DNA of 9,079 nt, taken from assembly GCA_028709355.1 (NCBI GenBank), contig JAQVXF010000037.1, forward strand, positions 1-9,079. The letters are read 5' to 3'. The stretch comes from Syntrophomonas sp. Lineage in GTDB: Bacteria; Bacillota; Syntrophomonadia; Syntrophomonadales; Syntrophomonadaceae. The notes under the pieces are model-generated. The model was not told the origin of the DNA. It searched no databases and was given only the letters and a program-made list of their open reading frames with translations. A program made the position numbers and the translations under genes. Within the stretch, counting starts at the first letter, position 1, and each line of letters begins with the position of its first letter. Of the stretch, positions 1-6,242 are shown piece by piece.

Positions 1-417
1 GTTGAGGTCCTCCAGGGCCCGGGCCATCTTGTCGCAGATGCGGCAGAACTCCTGTTGTTCCTCTTGAGTCAAAATACTGTTTATATAGGCAGCCTCCTGT
101 TGGCGCTGCTCGCGATGGCGTTCCACGATCTTCCGGCCCTCATCCTGAAGGAAGATCCTGATCTTGCGATGGTCCTGCTGGTCGGGCATCCGCTGGATGA
201 TATCGGCGCCTTCCAGGCGTTTGAGCATCTCAGTCAGGGAGGGCTGGCGGATGTCCAGCATATCTGCCAATTCCCGCGCAGTCAGGCCTTCCCGGCTGGC
301 CAGCTTGCGCAGCAGCCGCAGCGAACCTCTGGATTCATTGCGCTCGGGGCGCTCCAAACGCCGCACCGTGCGGGCCACCCGCATCACCGTACTGACTATA
401 TCTCTTTGTTGTCCCAT
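1..417 (-). CDS. MarR-family winged-helix transcriptional regulator (3' end outside window)
   Basis: Reading the minus strand from the ATG at 417 gives 139 codons with no stop before the window edge. The protein is a typical MarR regulator: an N-terminal dimerisation helix (about residues 1-25), a winged helix-turn-helix with a recognition helix around 58-69 (RQPSLTEMLKRLE) and the conserved wing D-x-R signature (DQQDHRK, 79-85), then C-terminal dimerisation helices (about 95-139). The family is usually 140-160 residues, so only a short tail should be missing. A GGAGAGGGG ribosome binding site lies about 9 nt upstream of the ATG. MarR proteins are dimers that bind palindromes, usually repress their own operon, and are released by small ligands or oxidation. 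Two palindromes sit in this gene's own promoter. The ligand and any downstream co-transcribed target (for example an efflux pump) cannot be seen. Confidence 0.93.
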   Translation of the reverse strand, partial: MGQQRDIVSTVMRVARTVRRLERPERNESRGSLRLLRKLASREGLTARELADMLDIRQPSLTEMLKRLEGADIIQRMPDQQDHRKIRIFLQDEGRKIVERHREQRQQEAAYINSILTQEEQQEFCRICDKMARALEDLN

Positions 418-463
418 CTATGTTTGCCCCTCTCCGGTGTGGCTGATTGGCACCAATAATAAT

Positions 464-475
464 TTAGGTACCTAA
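464..475. promoter_or_regulatory. Probable MarR operator 2, just downstream of the transcription start
   Basis: This is the second exact copy of TTAGGTACCTAA. Relative to the predicted start near 482 it covers roughly +7 to +18, between the promoter and the MarR ribosome binding site. Two perfect copies of a 12-bp palindrome flanking one start site are very unlikely by chance and match the usual autorepression layout of MarR genes. Confidence 0.75.
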
Positions 476-488
476 GCATTACGCCATC

Positions 489-517
489 ATTATATTAGGT
501 ACCTAACCATATTGCAA
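489..517 (-). promoter_or_regulatory. Sigma-A type promoter of the MarR gene
   Basis: On the minus strand, TTGCAA (512-517) and a perfect TATAAT (489-494) are separated by exactly 17 bp. Transcription should start near 482, about 65 nt before the MarR start codon. The -35 box matches consensus at 4 of 6 positions and the -10 box at 6 of 6. The 17-bp spacer carries a complete 12-bp palindrome, so a protein bound there would block RNA polymerase. Confidence 0.8.
495..506. promoter_or_regulatory. Probable MarR operator 1, within the promoter spacer
   Basis: TTAGGTACCTAA is a perfect 12-bp palindrome directly abutting the -10 box and filling most of the -35/-10 spacer. Its TTAG...CTAA ends resemble the known SlyA-type MarR operator (TTAGCAAGCTAA). 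An identical copy lies 31 bp away centre to centre, close to three helical turns, so two dimers would bind the same DNA face. Confidence 0.75.
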
Positions 518-830
518 GCATATTTTGGCCAGCCGCTGGCAGCTGGGGAATTGGACATGGCAGCCAACCTGGCAGTGGTCTATAATTGAATAGATGTTGC
601 CGCTGGCTATCAAGGCGACCGGTGCGGGCCGACGGCAGGAGGAGTTCTATTGGCTCCTGGCCAGGTGCAGCCGGCTGCATCCAACGGATCGCCGCCGCCG
701 CCGGGTCCCTGTCTGACCGCCATTTCCACGGTTATTGATACCGCCTTCATTTCTCTCCGCCGGCCCCCCCGCCGGTGGGTAGGGCAGCCAGCGCCGACAT
801 CGACAAAAGGACAAGGGAGGTTTTGCACCG
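518..830. other. Intergenic region between the MarR promoter and the methyltransferase gene
   Basis: I see no convincing gene in this stretch. A TATAAT at 581-586 on the plus strand could be a -10 box for the methyltransferase operon, but no good -35 lies at the right distance (TTGGAC at 551-556 is 24 bp away). A purine-rich AGGAGGAG at 637-644 precedes a TTG (650) that opens a 62-codon frame ending in TAA at 838, overlapping the methyltransferase start at 831. Its composition (Pro/Arg/Ser) does not look like a folded protein. CAGGAG (636-641) could pair with CTCCTG (654-659) and hide that ribosome binding site. A CCG run (about 690-703) and a strong hairpin (757-778) complete the region. Confidence 0.5.
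757..778 (+). other. Strong GC hairpin in the methyltransferase leader
   Basis: CCGCCGGC (757-764) can pair with GCCGGTGG (771-778), giving an 8-bp stem with one G-U wobble and a loop of six cytosines. No T-run follows, so it is not a classic terminator. It lies about 35 nt before the methyltransferase ribosome binding site and could be an mRNA stability or attenuation element. A chance structure in GC-rich DNA is also possible. Confidence 0.4.
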
Positions 831-1745
831 ATGGCTAATCCCAGCATGACTGCGCTGGTGAGCGCATTCGCCCGAGCCTACCATTCCAGTCACAATGAGG
901 TCAAGATCTTCGACGACTATCTGGCCCGGCAGGTTTTGAGCCCCAATGAGTATGACCTGATAGCCCTGAACATGGCCCAGGGGATCGGGTACTTCAATCC
1001 CGGTTTCGCAGGCAGCTCCCGTGAAGCCCTGCGCTGGATCGTGGACAACCAGCTGTCCCCCTCGCCCCTGGGTAGGGCCGCTTTCACCGAGAAGGCCCTG
1101 GAAATCGCGGTGCGGATAAGTACCGGGCAGTATATCATCCTGGCCGCCGGCTATGACACTTTCGCCTACCGGCAGCCCTCCTGGGCTGAACGGCTGCAGA
1201 TCTTCGAGCTGGACACCCCGGCCACCAGTGCCGATAAACAGCGGCGGATGGCCTGGCTGGATATGGAGCCGCCTCCCAACCTTCATTATATAGAAGCAGA
1301 TTTCTCCGCCGCTGACTGGGCCCAGGGATTGATCGCCTGCCCGGCCTTCGACTCCGCCCAGATGAGCTTCTGCAGCTTGCTGGGATTGAGTTACTATCTG
1401 TCTCCGACCGAATTTTCAGCTCTGGTCTGCACCTTGGCGGGATTGGTGACCGAGGGAAGCAGCCTGGTCTTTGACTATCCTGACCAGGACACCCTCACCG
1501 ACCAGGCAGGGGAACGCGCCCGCAAGCAGGTGGCCATGGCCGCCCAGGCGGGTGAACCGATGCGGGCCGGCTACAGCTACGAGGAGATCGAGAAGCTGCT
1601 GGAGAAATGCGACTTCCTCATCTACGAGCATCTAACCCCGGCAGAGATCACCGAAGAGTATTTTTCTGATTACAACCGGGTCAACCCGGGCCGCGGCATG
1701 ATCGCCTTCGACAACGTCAATTACTGCCTGGCGGTCAAGCAATAG
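831..1745 (+). CDS. SAM-dependent methyltransferase, leucine carboxyl methyltransferase (LCM/Ppm1-like) family
   Basis: The 304-residue protein has the class I SAM-binding fold of the LCM family. Motif I reads IILAAGYDTFAYR (102-114), matching the family's G-x-G-x-D-T-x-x-x-R pattern with Ala in place of the first Gly. The acidic motif II follows as FELDTP (125-130), then an ADFS strand end (157-160) and the GLSYYL segment (185-190) in the family's typical 'YL' position. In eukaryotes LCM enzymes methylate the C-terminal carboxylate of PP2A. Bacterial members are mostly uncharacterised and several act on small molecules, so the substrate is unknown. The start is supported by a GGGAGG site 10 nt upstream. 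The next gene begins 17 nt downstream in the same direction, so the two are probably co-transcribed. Family assignment is firm; reaction is not. Confidence 0.88.
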   Translation: MANPSMTALVSAFARAYHSSHNEVKIFDDYLARQVLSPNEYDLIALNMAQGIGYFNPGFAGSSREALRWIVDNQLSPSPLGRAAFTEKALEIAVRISTGQYIILAAGYDTFAYRQPSWAERLQIFELDTPATSADKQRRMAWLDMEPPPNLHYIEADFSAADWAQGLIACPAFDSAQMSFCSLLGLSYYLSPTEFSALVCTLAGLVTEGSSLVFDYPDQDTLTDQAGERARKQVAMAAQAGEPMRAGYSYEEIEKLLEKCDFLIYEHLTPAEITEEYFSDYNRVNPGRGMIAFDNVNYCLAVKQ

Positions 1746-1762
1746 GGGGTATAAGAGTCGCC

Positions 1763-2365
1763 ATGAACAACCGCTGGCTGGTCTATCTGCCGCTGATATT
1801 CGTCATCCCCCTCCTCTTGCTGGTCTACACTTGGCTGGAGGGGGAACCTTATACCGGATATATCGCCGATCCGATCCAGGTCGGCATGGAGAGCGGCTCG
1901 GTGATCAATATCCTGGGGGATGAAGGTTACGTCTCCATGTCCCTGCTGGCCAGCTACGAAATCGAGGCGGTGGTCAAGAGCACCAACCGCCAGTGGGATT
2001 ATCCCGCCCAGGTGTCCCAATATGACTTGGCCTTGGCGTGGGGCGACCTCAACCGTGAAGACATCGACGCTACCATCACCTACGGGCAGAGCGGGCGCTT
2101 TTATGGCTACCGCTGGTCACCGGAAACACCGGTCTCCCCCGCCTATATCGGTAGCCACTCCGCCAATGTGCATCTGATCCACAGCGACCGCAGCACTCTC
2201 AAGCAGATCCGGGCTATCGATAAAGATGACCATATCCGTTTGCAGGGCTACCTGGTGCAGGTCAATTTCCCGTCGGGAGCCTGGCGGAGCAGCCTGACCC
2301 GTAACGATTCCGGCAATGGTGCCTGCGAGATACTCTATGTGACTGGGGTGAAGATGCTGGATTGA
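1763..2365 (+). CDS. Membrane-anchored protein of unknown function
   Basis: The 200-residue product has one hydrophobic helix near the N-terminus (about residues 5-25, PLIFVIPLLLLVYTWL). It is followed directly by a polar domain with no further membrane segment, so it is probably anchored to the membrane with the domain outside. The segments YDLALAWGDLN, a YGQSGRFYGYRW stretch and the closing HIRLQGYLVQVNF beta region resemble a conserved hypothetical family that I recall without a name. The C-terminal strands could form a small beta barrel (OB-like), but that is a guess. The G-rich sequence before the ATG is a weak, distant ribosome binding site, which would fit translational coupling to the methyltransferase 17 nt upstream. 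No catalytic motif is visible. The pairing with the methyltransferase is the only functional hint. Confidence 0.8.
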   Translation: MNNRWLVYLPLIFVIPLLLLVYTWLEGEPYTGYIADPIQVGMESGSVINILGDEGYVSMSLLASYEIEAVVKSTNRQWDYPAQVSQYDLALAWGDLNREDIDATITYGQSGRFYGYRWSPETPVSPAYIGSHSANVHLIHSDRSTLKQIRAIDKDDHIRLQGYLVQVNFPSGAWRSSLTRNDSGNGACEILYVTGVKMLD

Positions 2366-2649
2366 GCGGACCTTGGCCCCCGGCCGAGCCGACCCAACCA
2401 TTATTTTGAGTTTGCCGGCAAATGGCCGGGGAATGGGCATTTCTCGGCCCGGGCTGCCTCTGGGGAGCCCAGAAAGCCGAAAATTTAGACGAAAAATTTG
2501 AAAAAGGGCTGGTAAAATCAGAATTATAGGGTATTATGTAAATATCTTGGAACCAAAGCCCCGCCGCATCAGCGTTTAGGGGTGGCCCGGAGCAAATCGG
2601 CGGCCAGGGGGCAAGGAAAATACATAAGCTAGGGGGAGGCAGAGGGTAT
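2366..2649. other. Intergenic region upstream of sepF
   Basis: No gene is visible. The region carries a perfect 12-bp palindrome, TTTGCCGGCAAA (2411-2422), nested between the distant arms CCCCGGCC (2378-2385) and GGCCGGGG (2424-2431). A terminator-like fold follows at 2444-2480. Further on, an AT-rich tract (about 2480-2550) includes TTGAAA (2498-2503) as a possible -35 box, but the only -10-like sequence near the right spacing (AATTAT, 2522-2527, 18 bp) is mediocre. The sepF promoter probably lies in this AT-rich tract. I recognise no riboswitch. Confidence 0.5.
2444..2480 (+). terminator. Possible terminator after the methyltransferase operon
   Basis: TCGGC (2444-2448) pairs with GCCGA (2476-2480), and inside it GGGCT (2451-2455) pairs with AGCCC (2466-2470), giving a two-part stem. 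It is followed by AAAATTT rather than a proper T-run, so termination efficiency is doubtful. Confidence 0.3.
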
Positions 2650-3072
2650 ATGAGTGGTGTTAAGGAGAAGATTCTGTATTGGTTTGGACTGGAGGAGGAA
2701 TACGACGATGAATTAGGCATCCAGCCAGCCACACCGGCTTCCGAGACTCGGGCCGGCTCTCATGTGGTGGGGATCCCGTCCGCCAAGAGCCAGCGCGTAG
2801 TGGTTTGCGAACCCAAGACCTTCGAAGAGGCCCAGGCCATCGCCGATCACCTCAAAAGCCGCAAACAGGTGATAGTGAATTTCGAGGCGACCCCCATGGA
2901 GATCTCCAAGAAGATCATCGATTTCGTCAGCGGGGCCGCCTACGGAGTGGACGGCCAGAGCCAGCAGATCGGCAGCAAGGTATTCCTGTTTGCACCCTCG
3001 GGAGTCGAGGTAACCCCGGATGGGCGCAGTGGTTACTCATTGCCTGGCATCCTCAAATCCTACCGCGAGTAA
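2650..3072 (+). CDS. sepF: Cell division protein SepF
   Basis: The 140-residue product matches SepF along its whole length. It starts with an amphipathic helix (MSGVKEKILYWFG, 1-13) that in this family inserts into the membrane. An acidic, Pro-rich linker (15-45) follows, and then the globular SepF core (about 48-120) with the diagnostic IIDFVSGAAYGVDG and IGSKVFLFAP segments (89-116). SepF dimerises, polymerises into rings and binds the FtsZ C-terminal tail, anchoring the Z-ring together with or in place of FtsA. The start is set by the conserved N-terminal helix and by purine-rich GGGGGAGG and AGAGGG sites upstream. The gene stands alone, with a terminator behind it, and not in the usual yggS-sepF-ylmG-divIVA cluster. 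It might therefore be a relocated or second copy. Confidence 0.95.
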   Translation: MSGVKEKILYWFGLEEEYDDELGIQPATPASETRAGSHVVGIPSAKSQRVVVCEPKTFEEAQAIADHLKSRKQVIVNFEATPMEISKKIIDFVSGAAYGVDGQSQQIGSKVFLFAPSGVEVTPDGRSGYSLPGILKSYRE

Positions 3073-3097
3073 ATCCGCCTACATTAATCAGATGAGT

Positions 3098-3128
3098 GAA
3101 CCGGCCTGAACAGGGCCGGTTTTCTTTT
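3098..3128 (+). terminator. Intrinsic terminator of sepF
   Basis: ACCGGCC (3100-3106) and GGCCGGT (3114-3120) form a 7-bp GC-rich stem, extendable by the flanking A-T pair (3099/3121), with a 7-nt loop. The run TTTCTTTT (3121-3128) follows at once. It starts 27 nt after the sepF stop codon. There is no matching T-run on the opposite strand, so it would act mainly on sepF transcripts. Confidence 0.9.
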
Positions 3129-3299
3129 GCCCACTGGCCGACCAGACTCGCCTATCTGCCTAACTTGACCAATCCATCCTGATGATCAGACCCAATAGGT
3201 AGTCCCGGTAAATACTGAGAAAATCCGGTCAGCTGTATGGATCTGCATTTAGACTCCAGGCCGGCATGCGCGGCTGTCAGGTACCATTGCCCCCGCCCA
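3129..3299. other. Convergent intergenic region
   Basis: Between the sepF terminator and the end of the minus-strand regulator I see no gene, promoter pair with good spacing, or T-tailed hairpin. The regulator therefore has no obvious intrinsic terminator of its own here. Confidence 0.5.
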
Positions 3300-4853
3300 T
3301 CAGGATAGCTCCAGGGCTGCCAGTTCTGCTTTCAGGCGGGCGGCCAGGTCTTCCAGCTCATCGATGGTGCGGCTCCGGCTGCGAAGGTCGCGATGCTTGT
3401 CCCCCAGCAGGCCCTGCATATAATCCCAGAAGGCCGCGGTCAGGTTGGCTTCGTTGATGGCGAAGACCACTGGCGGCAGGGCGGTTTTACCCACCAGCAC
3501 CCCCACATCTTCCTTCACATATAGCATACTGCCCGCCAACTGACCGGCCCCGGCCAGGTGGACATGATAATTTGCACAGTTTTTCAGCAGACGGATGATA
3601 TTCTCCAAATGGAGGAGAAATTCACCAGGGGTATAGAATGTTTCGGCATTATCGGGGATGTCGTACAGGCTGACTGCCACTTCACCAGCCAATATGGCTT
3701 CCAACCGGGGCAGGCAAAACATCTCGGTGAAGTTGGACTCCTGCAGGCGGTGGTGGAACTCAGTGCTGCGGCGCTGCTGGTGTAAGATCAACCGGGCTGC
3801 GGCTGGATCCTCGCTGCGGGCGGCGATACTGGCGAGTAACTCAGCGGGCATGCTCAGACTGGAGGGTGACCCGGTCTTGACGATACTGTCGCCGGCCTCG
3901 TCCTCGAACTCGGCCAGGGTGGACAGGTAGTCATCCTGGTTGTAGTGGCTGAAGATATGCATCAGGGGGCGGCACAGGGCCAGGAAATCATTATATTCAA
4001 GGGTCAGGGCTGTTACCGCTGGCATCTCCCGCAACAGCAAGTTGACGGTCTGGGCCGAGCCCCCCCGCACCGAGGAACAGGTCAGGGCGGCGCAATCGGG
4101 AGCGATGAATAAGGTCCGCCGGAACAAACCATCGCGGGCTTTGGGGTAGTAATAGGGCTCCACCCTCCCGGTCATATAAAGGGGTACCCAGCCTTTTATA
4201 CCCGCCAGCATCTCATCCAGGTTGCGGGTGATGGTGTGGATGATCTTGACCTGGTGACCGGCCTGTAAGAACTGGACCATCAAGTGTCCCCAGCGGGCGG
4301 TAAATTCTGGATCGTCGGTCATCCAGGCCAAGTCCTCATCGCTGAAGAGCAACAGGGTCCGGGGCTTCTGTTCCTGCAGCACCCGGGCCAGGAACGACAG
4401 CACTGCGCTGCGTTTGCCTTCGGTGCCGTAATACAACTCCACTGCCGCTTCAATCCCGTTATCGATGTCAGGCAAGGGAGGCGGCGGCTCGGACTTGCCG
4501 CTGGCCTTCTTGAATTGAAAACGGGAAAACTCATCCATAAACTCATCTATAACATCATGGTCTCCCCGCAGCCAACCTTCGATGATAATGGCCAGGGATT
4601 CCGGGGCACCCTCCTTCAACAGGGAGGGGTCGCGGATAGCTTCCGCCAGCGCCACCCGCTGGTAGTCGGCCTGGCAGCCGCGGGCGAAATAATGGCTCAT
4701 GGCTTGAATGTAACTGACACCGTGAGCAGGGCTGCGCTCTCCCCGGCGCAGGCGGCTGACAAATGAGGCATCCAGGCTTACGTGGCGGGCCAGCCGGCTA
4801 TTGGAGGTATTGGTGATGTTCATCAACAGTTCCAGCTTGTCAGCAAATCTCAT
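3300..4853 (-). CDS. Large HTH transcriptional regulator with an uncharacterised C-terminal region
   Basis: The 517-residue protein starts with an XRE/Cro-like helix-turn-helix (about 17-45; SNSRLARHVSLDASFVSRLR contains both helices). An acidic linker with a poly-Pro stretch (122-128) follows, and then a long region with no domain I can name. Its best-defined part (163-262) alternates strands and helices and contains LLLFSDEDLAW, KIIHTITRNLDEM, PLYMTGRVEPYYYP and RRTLFIAP. I associate this pattern with large HTH proteins of Clostridia that lack a known ligand. A second alpha/beta part (about 370-475) and a charged C-terminal helix, probably coiled coil (493-515), close the protein. An AGAGGTGAT ribosome binding site sits just before the ATG. 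It is divergent from the membrane/secretory operon at 5186, which makes that operon a candidate target. The DNA-binding role is well supported; the effector is unknown. Confidence 0.85.
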   Translation of the reverse strand: MRFADKLELLMNITNTSNSRLARHVSLDASFVSRLRRGERSPAHGVSYIQAMSHYFARGCQADYQRVALAEAIRDPSLLKEGAPESLAIIIEGWLRGDHDVIDEFMDEFSRFQFKKASGKSEPPPPLPDIDNGIEAAVELYYGTEGKRSAVLSFLARVLQEQKPRTLLLFSDEDLAWMTDDPEFTARWGHLMVQFLQAGHQVKIIHTITRNLDEMLAGIKGWVPLYMTGRVEPYYYPKARDGLFRRTLFIAPDCAALTCSSVRGGSAQTVNLLLREMPAVTALTLEYNDFLALCRPLMHIFSHYNQDDYLSTLAEFEDEAGDSIVKTGSPSSLSMPAELLASIAARSEDPAAARLILHQQRRSTEFHHRLQESNFTEMFCLPRLEAILAGEVAVSLYDIPDNAETFYTPGEFLLHLENIIRLLKNCANYHVHLAGAGQLAGSMLYVKEDVGVLVGKTALPPVVFAINEANLTAAFWDYMQGLLGDKHRDLRSRSRTIDELEDLAARLKAELAALELS

Positions 4854-5185
4854 CTCTTATCACCTCTACCGGATATACTATCACATTGCGGCAGGCTGTC
4901 TCCACCGTATTGGCACAAAACGTGCCTAGGAATTTGGCAATGCCTGGCTGAGAACGAGGGCGGTTTTACCGGGCGGCGCCGGCAGCCCGGTTCGTATAAT
5001 TGTATGAAACCCACCGCGATGGTGATTGCCGAGGGGTACTTGGCGGGAGAATTTGCCGGGCAGGCATTTGCCGGCCTGAAGCCGGGGATGTTCCGGTCAA
5101 TCCGGGCTTGAACGGCACCAGGCGGCCAATCCGTAATACCATATCTAACCGGCGATAACCAAAATTATCGGCAGAGGAGACCGAC
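4854..5185. promoter_or_regulatory. Divergent intergenic region with several inverted repeats
   Basis: No gene is visible in these 332 bases, which separate the HTH regulator from the operon running to the right. They hold GGCAC-AAAAC-GTGCC (4912-4926), ACCGGGC/GCCCGGT (4968-4974 and 4985-4991), two direct copies of ATTTGCCGG 15 bp apart (5051-5059 and 5066-5074), and CGATAA/TTATCG (5153-5158 and 5165-5170) directly before the ribosome binding site of the next gene. TATAAT at 4995-5000 is a possible plus-strand -10 box without a good -35. TTGAAC (5108-5113) with TAATAC (5134-5139) is another weak pair, at 20-bp spacing. The density of palindromes suits a regulated divergent promoter, but no start site can be fixed by eye. 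Confidence 0.5.
5153..5170 (+). promoter_or_regulatory. Inverted repeat immediately upstream of the ribosome binding site
   Basis: CGATAA and TTATCG are perfect 6-bp complements around the loop CCAAAA, three bases before the AGAGGAGA ribosome binding site of the gene at 5186. It could be an operator near the transcription start or a leader hairpin affecting ribosome access. Confidence 0.4.
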
Positions 5186-5494
5186 ATGATATTTGCGATC
5201 AAACTCAGATCGGGATTTTTCAAGACTCGCCCTTATTATCTCAATATAGACCCGGGGCGGCTGGTGCTGACCCCCCAAGAAGGCCGGGAATTCGGGCGCT
5301 TGGTACTCGAGGCAGATGACTTGATCTCTATCAGCGTCATCCAGCGCAGCGCTAGGGTAAGGGAATTGGAGATAATCAGCCGGGAGGGCACCTTCCTGGG
5401 CAGTTTCATCAACCAGGCTGACCTGGAGGAAGCGGCCCGACTCCTGGCCCGGGAATTCGGGGCCAAATTCAGCCTGCAATACAACCCGGTTTAG
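5186..5494 (+). CDS. Small PH-like (bacterial PH/GRAM-type) protein, function unknown
   Basis: The 102-residue product is soluble, with no signal peptide or membrane helix. Its pattern is a series of short beta strands followed by one C-terminal amphipathic helix. The strands include YYLNIDPGRLVLTP (22-35), DDLISISVIQ (44-53), ELEIISREGTFLGSF (60-74), and the helix is ADLEEAARLLAREFG (78-92). This order and the 'lie in a strand, then dI..I' spacing resemble bacterial PH-like/GRAM domains, which bind proteins or lipids at membranes. This is a fold-level guess from pattern, not a family match. An AGAGGAGA ribosome binding site supports the start. It is the first gene of a rightward cluster whose other members are membrane or secreted proteins, so a membrane-proximal role would fit. 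Confidence 0.75.
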   Translation: MIFAIKLRSGFFKTRPYYLNIDPGRLVLTPQEGREFGRLVLEADDLISISVIQRSARVRELEIISREGTFLGSFINQADLEEAARLLAREFGAKFSLQYNPV

Positions 5495-5629
5495 GCGGAT
5501 CAGGATTATCGAGGCTGCTCCCTGCGAAAGGGGAGCGGAGGGGAAAAGGACAGATTTTAGCAGTTGCCTGGTCGGACGACCAAGGGGCGGCCAGGGACAG
5601 GAGAAAAGATGAGAAAGGAGCAGATATAG
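5495..5629 (+). other. Spacer inside the putative operon with two hairpins
   Basis: GCTCCC (5517-5522) pairs with GGGAGC (5531-5536), and TGGTC (5569-5573) pairs with GACCA (5578-5582) around a GGAC tetraloop. Neither is followed by a T-run, so neither is a typical terminator. They may be processing or stability elements between the first gene and the membrane genes. Confidence 0.35.
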
Positions 5630-6199
5630 ATGGATACAGCGGCACCGATGGCTATACCGCGCTGGAAGACAGCGCTCAACATGATTATCAACCCGGGGGA
5701 GGTAGTCAAGTCCCAGATGGGCAAAGTACCCTGGCCTTACTCTTTATCCGTGTCGGGTTTGTCATTTATGCTCTTCTTCCTGCAGACTGGCTTGGACCTG
5801 CTGCGTTCGGGGCAGATCGAAGCCTCGGGAGTAGTCTTGATGACCATGCTGGGGCTGCTTTACGGTACGGCCGGAATAGCCTTGTTGGCAGTTATGGTCT
5901 GGGCCCTGGCCCAGGCCGGCGAACGGGAGATCGGCTTGGGGTGGGCTATTTCGGCCTTCGCCCTGGGTTACTCGGCTACCTTCGTGTATGCCGCCACCGG
6001 GCTGCTGTTTTCCCTGCTGTTGGGATGGAAGACGGCGGTGGCCTTCGGGGTCACCGGGGTATTGTGGGCTTTGCGCCCCACCTTGTTTACCATCCGCCAG
6101 ATGGCCGGCGATCGGCTGGCTTTCAGTATCGCCCTGACTACTCTGTGCGGGGCCCTTCTGTTGGCGGGATGGTCACTGCTGGGCAAGTTCGGAGCCTGA
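5630..6199 (+). CDS. Multi-pass membrane protein, possibly Yip1-like
   Basis: The 189-residue product opens with a short cytoplasmic part containing MIINPGEVVKSQ (18-29). About five hydrophobic helices follow, near 37-57, 67-92, 104-122, 123-147 and 163-184. The 'NP...' segment before the first helix and the five-helix plan resemble bacterial YIP1-family membrane proteins, whose function is mostly unknown. The match is loose. An AAAGGAG site lies 9 nt before the chosen ATG. A second ATG at codon 7 is possible but has no better site. The stop codon sits in a TGATGATG cluster, where an ATG overlaps the stop by one base and opens a 17-codon frame that ends inside the next gene. There are no catalytic motifs. 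Confidence 0.8.
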   Translation: MDTAAPMAIPRWKTALNMIINPGEVVKSQMGKVPWPYSLSVSGLSFMLFFLQTGLDLLRSGQIEASGVVLMTMLGLLYGTAGIALLAVMVWALAQAGEREIGLGWAISAFALGYSATFVYAATGLLFSLLLGWKTAVAFGVTGVLWALRPTLFTIRQMAGDRLAFSIALTTLCGALLLAGWSLLGKFGA

Positions 6200-6242
6200 T
6201 GATGAAGAAGGATCATAAATATGAGGCAGGAGGCTGGTATAG

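Noticed and set aside
747..1286. Minus-strand 179-codon frame over the methyltransferase start
   Set aside because: It overlaps a gene with clear family motifs, has no recognisable product and no supporting ribosome binding site.
2550..2649. Possible riboswitch in the sepF leader
   Set aside because: I looked for cyclic-di-GMP and other familiar aptamer cores and saw no matching conserved segments or paired elements.
4284..4766. Plus-strand 160-codon frame inside the HTH regulator
   Set aside because: It is antisense to the regulator, whose own frame has a real HTH and a good ribosome binding site.
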